Shown: positions 58,498-64,000 of the stretch, piece by piece | How positions within the stretch are numbered: position 1 is the first letter of the stretch | How the letters are laid out: each line of letters starts with the position of its first letter | Source: Limnohabitans sp. Jir72 | GTDB lineage: Bacteria; Pseudomonadota; Gammaproteobacteria; Burkholderiales; Burkholderiaceae_C | Assembly (NCBI RefSeq): GCF_003063575.1 | Contig: NZ_NESC01000001.1 | Location: 248,001 to 312,000, forward strand | Direction of reading: 5' to 3' | DNA: 64,000 nt | Notes under the pieces: model-generated | The model's database searches: none | The model's input: the letters and a program-made list of their open reading frames with translations, nothing else | Told to the model about the DNA's origin: nothing | Program-made: the position numbers and the translations under genes

Positions 58498-58854
58498 ATG
58501 AAAAACATCAATTTAACCGCACTCGTTCGATGCCTGGGGGCGGGCTTTGTGGTGGCTGCACTGTCGGCCTGCAACGCCTTGCCCATGGAGGAATACACAC
58601 AATTCCAGCCCCTGCCCACCCACAAGCGCGTGATGAACCAGGTCAAGATCGGCTGGGAAGTGCGTGACGATGTGGCCGACTACTGCGCCAAAGCCAAAGG
58701 CATGGGCAAGGAGGCGGCCTTCTTGACACCGCCGCTGGCCTGCGCAGTCTGGAACACGCCCGCCAAGGAATGCACAGTGGTCACCGGTAAAACGACCACC
58801 CACACGGCCTTGGGGCACGAAATTCGCCATTGCTTTGAGGGTCACTTTCACTGA
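58498..58854 (+). CDS. Small lipoprotein with a C-terminal HExxH motif
   Basis: This 118-residue protein begins MKNINLTALVRCLGAGFVVA, a lipoprotein signal peptide with lipobox LSAC (cysteine 25). After cleavage a domain of about 93 residues remains, with three further cysteines (PLACAVWN, KECTVV, HCFEG) and the ending GHEIRHCFEGHFH, which contains HExxH (107-111) and two further histidines. This looks like a metal-binding site of zincin type, but a protein this small is unusual for a peptidase, so enzymatic activity is only a possibility. The ATG at 58498 is chosen; upstream in-frame codons lie in an AT-rich promoter region (58320-58470). It is convergent with the SDR gene. Confidence 0.75.
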   Translation: MKNINLTALVRCLGAGFVVAALSACNALPMEEYTQFQPLPTHKRVMNQVKIGWEVRDDVADYCAKAKGMGKEAAFLTPPLACAVWNTPAKECTVVTGKTTTHTALGHEIRHCFEGHFH

Positions 58855-58874
58855 CCCTGTGCACAAACCCAGAC

Positions 58875-59777
58875 TCAGCTGCGCAAAGCCGCCTTGAGTG
58901 CCACCCCGATTTCAGGCTTGGCAGCGAATGGGTCGGGCGGATTGATGCCCTGAACGATGGCTTCCATGCGGCTTTGCACATTGCCCAGCGCATGCGGGTG
59001 GCTGTAGATGTAGAACTGGTCATGGGCGACCGCATCGAACACCTTTTGCGCCACATCGGTGGCCGACACTTTGCCACTGCCCACCGCTTTGTCGCTCTGC
59101 GCCTGGCCGATCAATTGGCTGGCTGTGGGTTTGTCCGCCGCCAGCGCAGAGGGCCGATTGCGCTCGCTTTGACTGATGCCCGTGGGCACAAAGTAAGGGC
59201 ACAACACGCTCGCGCTGATCTGGTCAGACACCAGATGCAAATCTTGGTAAAGCGTTTCGGTCAGTGACACCACGGCGTGTTTGCTCACGTTGTAGATGCC
59301 CATGTTGGGCGGCGTCAGCAAACCGGCCATGCTGGCGGTATTGACGATGTGGCCACGGTAAGTCGGATCGGCTTTGGCGGCTTCGAGCATCATGGGCGTG
59401 AACAGGCGCACGCCGTGCACCACGCCCCAGAGGTTGACGCCCAGCACCCATTCCCAGTCTGCGACCGAGTTTTCCCAAACCAGGCCCCCTGCTCCCACGC
59501 CCGCGTTGTTGAACACGAAGTGCGGTGCACCAAAGCGGGCTTTGACGTCGGCAGCGAGTTGCTCCATGGCTTGGGCGTTGGAGACGTCCACCTTGCGGGC
59601 CAGCACCTGCACGCCTTGGGCTGTCATTTCGGCTTCGGCCTTGTCCAGCGCGTCTTGCTGCACATCCACCAGCACCAGGTTCATGCCCAGCTTGGCACCG
59701 ATGCGGGCGCATTCGAGACCAAAGCCCGAACCTGCGCCGGTCAATACAGCGGTTTTACCTTGAAAGTTGTCGATCAT
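58875..59777 (-). CDS. Short-chain dehydrogenase/reductase (SDR)
   Basis: This 300-residue NAD(P)-dependent oxidoreductase has the cofactor loop TGAGSGFG (13-20), NNAG, a catalytic serine in NTASMAG and YNVSK, the classical SDR set. It is longer than minimal SDRs by about 45 C-terminal residues (NPPDPFAAKPEIGVALKAAL). The substrate is not predictable. Its ATG overlaps the stop of the upstream GST-like gene by 4 bp, so it is the last gene of a minus-strand run that starts beyond the right edge. The run of SDR, thioesterase and serine-hydrolase genes suggests acyl-CoA or xenobiotic metabolism (inference). Confidence 0.9.
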   Translation of the reverse strand: MIDNFQGKTAVLTGAGSGFGLECARIGAKLGMNLVLVDVQQDALDKAEAEMTAQGVQVLARKVDVSNAQAMEQLAADVKARFGAPHFVFNNAGVGAGGLVWENSVADWEWVLGVNLWGVVHGVRLFTPMMLEAAKADPTYRGHIVNTASMAGLLTPPNMGIYNVSKHAVVSLTETLYQDLHLVSDQISASVLCPYFVPTGISQSERNRPSALAADKPTASQLIGQAQSDKAVGSGKVSATDVAQKVFDAVAHDQFYIYSHPHALGNVQSRMEAIVQGINPPDPFAAKPEIGVALKAALRS

Positions 59778-60709
59778 GCGGCGGCCTTTTTGAGTGTGAA
59801 TCCCACGCGGGGGAAATGAACATGCACCGTGCCTGCGCGCTCATCGGTGCGGCGCAAGGTGTAGCGGGTACGGGTGGCAGCCATCAGGTCGCCCTCGGTG
59901 GGCTCCAAGCCAAAATTGTCGGCAGCGATCACCACTTGGCTGCCCAGCGCGATGCCGTGCTCGTCTTGGAAAACCTCGCCTTGCACAGAAACGGGCGTTG
60001 AACTTTGGGCTGTTTGCAAGGCTTCTTCGGCACTGCATTTGCCGGGGGTGCCGTGGCCGATGGCCTTCATGCGGGCCATCCAGCTTTTGACTTCGGGCGT
60101 GGCGTCCAGAATGCCCGCGAGGGCTGGCGTGCGCTCTTGGGTGAACCACAGCGGGTGGTAGAGCGCAAAGTCGGCCACGCAGGGCTGCGCGCCCAACACA
60201 AAGTCTTGCCCGTGCAGCATGTTGGCGATGCGCCGCAGGTAGCTTTTGTAGGTGGCGGCGGCGTCTGTGGACGACATGCGCGCCGCGCCACTGCGCATGG
60301 CGGCGCGGTCGGCCACAAAGGCCTGCACGCCTTCGGCGGGTGTGCCCGCAAAGACTTGCGCCACGCCCGCAGGCTGGAAGTTGTAGGCCATGGCCGCGGT
60401 GAACAAGGCGGTGTCTGCCCACTGCGTCACGATGCGCGCTGCGCCGTTGAGGGCCACGGGGTAGAGGCTGGGCGTGGGTGCGAGGTGCTCCAGCACCTCG
60501 CAAATCAGCGCCGTATCGCAGTAAATGTCGGCCCCGATTTGCAGCACAGGGGTGCGGCGGTACCCGCCTGTCAAAGCGGTCAAATCGGGCTTGGGCATGA
60601 TCATCGGGATGAACACGCTCTTCCAAGCCAATTGCTTGTGGCCCAGAATCAAGCGGACCTTCTCGGCGAATGGCGAGGTCGGGTAGTGGTGCAAGATCAG
60701 GTCGGACAT
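59774..60709 (-). CDS. Glutathione S-transferase family protein with a C-terminal extension
   Basis: This 311-residue protein has an N-terminal thioredoxin-fold GST domain (LILHHYPTSPFAEKVRLILG, 4-23, then YRRTPVLQIGADIYCDTALI with the glutathione-binding cis-proline and acidic turn) and a helical GST C-terminal domain to about 215. A further stretch of about 90 residues (STPVSVQGEVFQDEHGIALG onwards) is not part of a normal GST (about 200-220 residues) and looks beta-rich. Its stop overlaps the SDR start by 4 bp. The catalytic type is unclear; the serine or tyrosine near SPFAEK would be the candidate. Confidence 0.85.
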   Translation of the reverse strand: MSDLILHHYPTSPFAEKVRLILGHKQLAWKSVFIPMIMPKPDLTALTGGYRRTPVLQIGADIYCDTALICEVLEHLAPTPSLYPVALNGAARIVTQWADTALFTAAMAYNFQPAGVAQVFAGTPAEGVQAFVADRAAMRSGAARMSSTDAAATYKSYLRRIANMLHGQDFVLGAQPCVADFALYHPLWFTQERTPALAGILDATPEVKSWMARMKAIGHGTPGKCSAEEALQTAQSSTPVSVQGEVFQDEHGIALGSQVVIAADNFGLEPTEGDLMAATRTRYTLRRTDERAGTVHVHFPRVGFTLKKAAA

Positions 60710-60717
60710 GTTGGCTT

Positions 60718-61734
60718 TCAGAGCAACTTGACCAATTGCTTGCCGAAGTTCTTGCCTTTGAGCAGGCCGAGGAAGGCCTCAGGTGCAGCCGCCAGGCCCT
60801 GAGCCACGGATTCACGGGGGCGCAGTTTGCCCGTGCCCACCAGGGTGCCGAGTTCTTGCAGAGCTTCGGGCCAGACTTCCATGTGCTCGCTGACGATGAA
60901 GCCTTCGATCTTCATGCGGTTGACCAAAATCAGCGCAGGGTTGCTCATGGGCAGGGGCGCGCCGTCGTAGCCAGCGATCATGCCGCACACCGCGATGCGG
61001 GCAAACGCGTTGGTGCGCAGCATCACGGCGTCCAAGACCATGCCGCCCACGTTTTCAAAGTGGCCGTCGATGCCATTGGGGCAGGCTTCGCGCAGCGCCT
61101 TGGACAGGCTCAGATAGTCTTTGTGTTCTTTGTAGTCGATGCAGGCGTCAAAGCCCAGCTCGTTGACCACGTAGTCGCACTTGTCTTTGCCACCGGCAAT
61201 GCCCACCACGCGGCAGCCACGGGCTTTGGCCAGTGCGCCATAAGCGCTGCCCACGGCGCCGCTGGCCGCGCTCACGGTGACGGTCTCACCTGCTTTGGGG
61301 TTGATGATCTTGACCAGGCCATACCAAGCGGTCACGCCGGGCATGCCCACGGCGCCCAGGTAATGCGACAGCGGCACATGGGTGGTGTCCACTTTGCGAA
61401 GTGCGCCGATCACGTTGGCGTCGACCACGCTGTACTCTTGCCAACCGCCCATGCCAACCACCTGGTCACCGGCTTTGAATTTGGGGTGGCGGCTGTCCAC
61501 CACCTCGCCCACGGTGCCGCCGATCATGACGTCACCCAGCGGCTGGGGCACGGCGTAGCTCTTGCTCTCGTTCATGCGGCCACGCATGTAGGGGTCCAGG
61601 CTCAGGTAATGGTGGCAAACCAAAACCTCGCCGTCTTTCAGTTCGGGCAATGGCAGCTCGACCATTTTGAAGTTGTGGGTGGTGGCTTCGCCTTGTGGGC
61701 GGTTGTCCAAAACGATGCGGTGGTTGATGGGCAT
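60718..61734 (-). CDS. NADPH-dependent zinc-independent oxidoreductase (CurA/MDR family)
   Basis: This 338-residue medium-chain reductase resembles CurA and leukotriene B4 12-hydroxydehydrogenase proteins, which reduce double bonds of enones with NADPH. Marks are YLSLDPYMRGRMNESKSYAV near 44-63, PGVTAWYGL and the nucleotide-binding SAASGAVGSAYGALAK. Zinc ligands of classical alcohol dehydrogenases are absent, as expected. It lies 8 bp upstream of the GST-like gene in the same minus-strand run. The substrate is unknown; names such as YncB or CurA would be family labels only. Confidence 0.9.
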   Translation of the reverse strand: MPINHRIVLDNRPQGEATTHNFKMVELPLPELKDGEVLVCHHYLSLDPYMRGRMNESKSYAVPQPLGDVMIGGTVGEVVDSRHPKFKAGDQVVGMGGWQEYSVVDANVIGALRKVDTTHVPLSHYLGAVGMPGVTAWYGLVKIINPKAGETVTVSAASGAVGSAYGALAKARGCRVVGIAGGKDKCDYVVNELGFDACIDYKEHKDYLSLSKALREACPNGIDGHFENVGGMVLDAVMLRTNAFARIAVCGMIAGYDGAPLPMSNPALILVNRMKIEGFIVSEHMEVWPEALQELGTLVGTGKLRPRESVAQGLAAAPEAFLGLLKGKNFGKQLVKLL

Positions 61735-61774
61735 GTGTGTCTCCAGTGAAATTGAAAAGGTGAATGGGTCGGGC

Positions 61775-62215
61775 TCAGTCGGTCGAAGGTGAAGGCGTCT
61801 CGCGACGGCTCACGTACTTGAAGGTGCCGGTGGCCGTGGCGCAGAGCTGGCCTTCGGTGTCGTAAATGCGGCCTTCGGTGAAGGCCATGCTGCGTGTGCG
61901 GTGTTGCAAATGGCCTTTGCCCACCAGCGCCTGACCTGCAGGCACTTTGGCTGGGCGCATGAAGGTGGTTTTCATCTCGATGGTGACCACGCCCATGTCG
62001 GGGTCGACGCTGCGCGCCGCCGTGGCCATGATCACATCCAGAAAAGTCATGACGGCACCGCCGTGCGTGACGTCGAATGAGTTGAGGTGTTCGGGTCGTG
62101 GCGCGAAATGCAGCTCGGACTGGCCGCCCTCAAACTTCTCCAAAGTAAATCCCAGATGGTCAACAAAAGGGATCTTGGCGCCGAAAGGGATGCTCATGCT
62201 CAAGGACTTTCGCAT
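61775..62215 (-). CDS. PaaI-type hot-dog thioesterase
   Basis: This protein of about 146 residues (ATG 62215, MRKSLSMSIPFGAKIPFVDH) is a hot-dog-fold acyl-CoA thioesterase: EHLNSFDVTHGGAVMTFLDV is the PaaI/YbgC-like catalytic helix and VVTIEMKTTFMRPA the following strand. It would hydrolyse an aryl- or acyl-CoA in the cytosol. The start overlaps the SDR stop (TGATG), favouring translational coupling; an inner ATG at 62197 is an alternative. It lies between an SDR and a CurA-like gene on the same strand. Confidence 0.87.
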   Translation of the reverse strand: MRKSLSMSIPFGAKIPFVDHLGFTLEKFEGGQSELHFAPRPEHLNSFDVTHGGAVMTFLDVIMATAARSVDPDMGVVTIEMKTTFMRPAKVPAGQALVGKGHLQHRTRSMAFTEGRIYDTEGQLCATATGTFKYVSRRETPSPSTD

Positions 62216-63006
62216 CAGCCGCCGATGATGGCGCTGACGCCACCGTCCACGGCCATCCACTGGCCGGTGATGTGCTTGCCTGCGTCCGAGGCGTACAGCA
62301 AGGCCAGGCCTTTGAGGTCTTCGTCATCGCCCAAGCGGCGCAGGGGGGCACCTTGAGCCATCTTGTCGGCGCCCAATTTTTCGAGCAGGCCGTAGGTCAT
62401 TTTGCTGGGGAAAAAGCCGGGGCAAATCGCGTTGACGGTGATGCCATGCTCGCCCCACTCGCCTGCCAATGCACGGGTGAAGTTGATCACTGCGCCTTTG
62501 GAGGTGTTGTAGGCGATGGTTTTCATCTCGGACGGGTTGCCCGCCAAGCCCGCAATGGACGCCACGTTCAAGATGCGGCCTTTTTTGCGCGGGATCATGC
62601 ACAGCTTGGCCACTTCTTGGGCCAAGATGAAATAGCCGCGCACGTTCAGGTTCATGACCTTGTCCCAGGCATTGACTGGGTGTTCTTCTGCTGGCGCACC
62701 CCAAGTCGCCCCTGCGTTGTTGATCAGGATGTCGATCGGGCCCATGCGCTGCACCGTCTCGGCGGCGAGTCGGCGGATGTCTTCTTCCTTGCCACAATCT
62801 GCGGCAATCCATTGCGCCTCAATGCCTGCGGCTTTGAGCTCTGCGGCGGCGGCTTCCAGGTCTTCGGCCTTGCGCGAGCTGAGCATGATTTTGGCACCCG
62901 CCTCGCCCAAGGCGTGGGCCATTTGCAAGCCCAGGCCGCGCGAGCCGCCGGTGACCAAGGCCACTTGGCCGGTCAAGTCGAAAAGTTGTTGGATGGTGCG
63001 TGTCAT
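62215..63006 (-). CDS. Short-chain dehydrogenase/reductase (SDR), FabG-like
   Basis: This 263-residue classical SDR has TGGSRGLG (19-26), NNAGATWG, a catalytic serine in NVASIAG, YNTSK and the ICPGFFPSKMT loop, and ends with MAVDGGVSAIIGG. It resembles FabG-like and gluconate-5-dehydrogenase-like reductases; the substrate is uncertain. The next gene starts inside its stop codon (TGATG), and the preceding gene ends 12 bp upstream, so it belongs to the same operon. Length and motifs are complete. Confidence 0.91.
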   Translation of the reverse strand: MTRTIQQLFDLTGQVALVTGGSRGLGLQMAHALGEAGAKIMLSSRKAEDLEAAAAELKAAGIEAQWIAADCGKEEDIRRLAAETVQRMGPIDILINNAGATWGAPAEEHPVNAWDKVMNLNVRGYFILAQEVAKLCMIPRKKGRILNVASIAGLAGNPSEMKTIAYNTSKGAVINFTRALAGEWGEHGITVNAICPGFFPSKMTYGLLEKLGADKMAQGAPLRRLGDDEDLKGLALLYASDAGKHITGQWMAVDGGVSAIIGG

Positions 63007-63018
63007 GGTGTCTTTCTT

Positions 63019-64000
63019 TTATTTCATCAAATGCTTGGCCAATGCCATGTAGGCGGGCAAAGAGTTGGGGTCATTGAAGGGGTTGTTGGGCATGGGGTGC
63101 GAGGCAAAACGGACGATCACCATCTCGGCCTTGGGGTCGATGTAGATCGCCTGGCCGTGGATACCACGCGCTGAATAGGCGCCGTGTTCGTTGTTCGAGA
63201 CCCACCACATGTTGCGGTAGGACCAGCCCGGCAAAGTGGGGAAAGTCGCTTGCGGGAAGGCGCTCTTGTCACCGCCTTTGGCGATGTCTTGCACGACAGC
63301 TGCGGGGATGATTTGCTGACCGTTGAACTTGCCCTGGTTGCGCATCATCTCGCCAAAGCGGGCCATGTCGCGCAGGCCGGCATTGAGGCCGCCGCCAGCA
63401 AACTCGTTGCCCACGCTGTCCACGGTGAAATAGGCGTCTTGCTCCATGCCTAAGCGCGACCAGATCCGCTCTGACAAGAGTTGCCCGATCGATTGACCTG
63501 TGGCGCGGCGGATCACCCAACCCAAGGCGTCTGAGTTGACGGTCTTGTAGGCAAAGGAGCCGCCGTGTTCGCCCTCTTTCTTCACGGTTTGCAAAAACTC
63601 GTAAAAAGTTTGTGGTCCTTGGTAGCCGGGCGGGCGCGGCAGGACACCGCCAGCACGGGTGTGCTGCCAGATTTCGGCATTGGGGTCGAGGTAGTTTTCG
63701 CTGTACTTCAGGCCGGTGCGCATGTCCAACACCTGGCGGATGGTGGCGTCACCAAAGGCACTGTCTTTGAGCTCGGGAACATAGCGGGACACCGGGGCGT
63801 TCTCGTCGAGTTTGCCTTCGGCCACCAGCATCGCGCCCAAGGTGCCAAAAAAGGATTTGGTGACCGACATCGAGATGTGTTGGCCCTCAGGCCGCAAAGC
63901 TCCCGCATAACGCTCGTACACAATCCGGCCCTTGTGCAAGACCACCACACCATCGGTGTAGTTGGCATCAAAGGCCTGAGCCCAGGTCATGGGCGTGTCT
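63019..64000 (-). CDS. Serine hydrolase, beta-lactamase class C-like (cut by right edge)
   Basis: The frame is open to the right edge, so the N-terminus (likely with a signal peptide) is missing; at least 326 residues are visible. The active-site tetrad SxxK is SVTK in ISMSVTKSFFG. The second motif is probably the tyrosine in GGSFAYKTVNSDALGWV, and the third HGQ near RGIHGQAIYI. This is the class C beta-lactamase/esterase EstB/6-aminohexanoate-dimer hydrolase superfamily, which hydrolyses esters or amides rather than only beta-lactams. The stop is 12 bp from the SDR start, placing it first among the visible genes of this operon. Confidence 0.87.
   Translation of the reverse strand, partial: DTPMTWAQAFDANYTDGVVVLHKGRIVYERYAGALRPEGQHISMSVTKSFFGTLGAMLVAEGKLDENAPVSRYVPELKDSAFGDATIRQVLDMRTGLKYSENYLDPNAEIWQHTRAGGVLPRPPGYQGPQTFYEFLQTVKKEGEHGGSFAYKTVNSDALGWVIRRATGQSIGQLLSERIWSRLGMEQDAYFTVDSVGNEFAGGGLNAGLRDMARFGEMMRNQGKFNGQQIIPAAVVQDIAKGGDKSAFPQATFPTLPGWSYRNMWWVSNNEHGAYSARGIHGQAIYIDPKAEMVIVRFASHPMPNNPFNDPNSLPAYMALAKHLMK

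Overview
The window looks like a chromosome segment from a betaproteobacterium of the order Burkholderiales, most likely a Comamonadaceae-type freshwater organism. This is inferred from gene order (pepA divergent from lptF-lptG, sirohydrochlorin-chelatase-like gene then a CysB-type regulator, and the smc-zipA-ligA operon), high GC and protein character. No rRNA, tRNA, CRISPR array or phage genes were seen.

Layout. 1-5.8 kb holds housekeeping genes: pepA (cut by the left edge), lptF, lptG, a CbiX-like protein, a CysB-like regulator, an aminotransferase and def. 6.4-13.1 kb is the smc-zipA-ligA operon on the minus strand. 13.3-21.6 kb is an accessory island. It contains a REP-associated tyrosine transposase (RAYT) flanked by REP palindromes, and then a string of small toxin-antitoxin modules: AbiEi/AbiEii-like, zeta-like with a 60-residue partner, a DUF2283 protein, DUF433 with a frameshifted DUF5615, BrnT/BrnA, and HigB/HigA-like plus an orphan second copy of its antitoxin. 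Most of these end in a related stem-loop terminator and a REP cluster. 21.7-46.0 kb is one minus-strand gene for a Bap/LapA-like surface adhesin of about 8127 residues. Pieces of its last codons are duplicated downstream among the toxin-antitoxin genes. 47-48 kb is a secreted OmpA-domain protein whose upstream region carries the same 16-bp inverted repeat as the adhesin. 49.3-64 kb is mostly metabolic genes: a thioesterase-GNAT fusion, an esterase, an iron-type alcohol dehydrogenase, tfoX-like, trhO, patatin-like, tex, a lipoprotein, and a minus-strand run of SDR, GST, CurA-like oxidoreductase, PaaI-like thioesterase, SDR and a serine hydrolase cut by the right edge.

The most striking whole-window signal is a REP family (head GTAGGAGCCCACCCC, tail GTGGGCGAT). 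By eye there are roughly 100 half-units in thirteen clusters from 5.9 to 55.9 kb, almost all between genes and several amplified into macro-repeats. The RAYT at 13.5 kb is the obvious candidate for the enzyme that spread them. A second, differently cored REP pair is at 50.2 kb.

Functional reading: the adhesin and the OmpA-domain protein probably form a co-regulated surface or biofilm module. The toxin-antitoxin island beside the adhesin 3' end has clearly been rearranged by duplication between REP and terminator repeats. All family assignments come from reading the sequence; no database search was possible.
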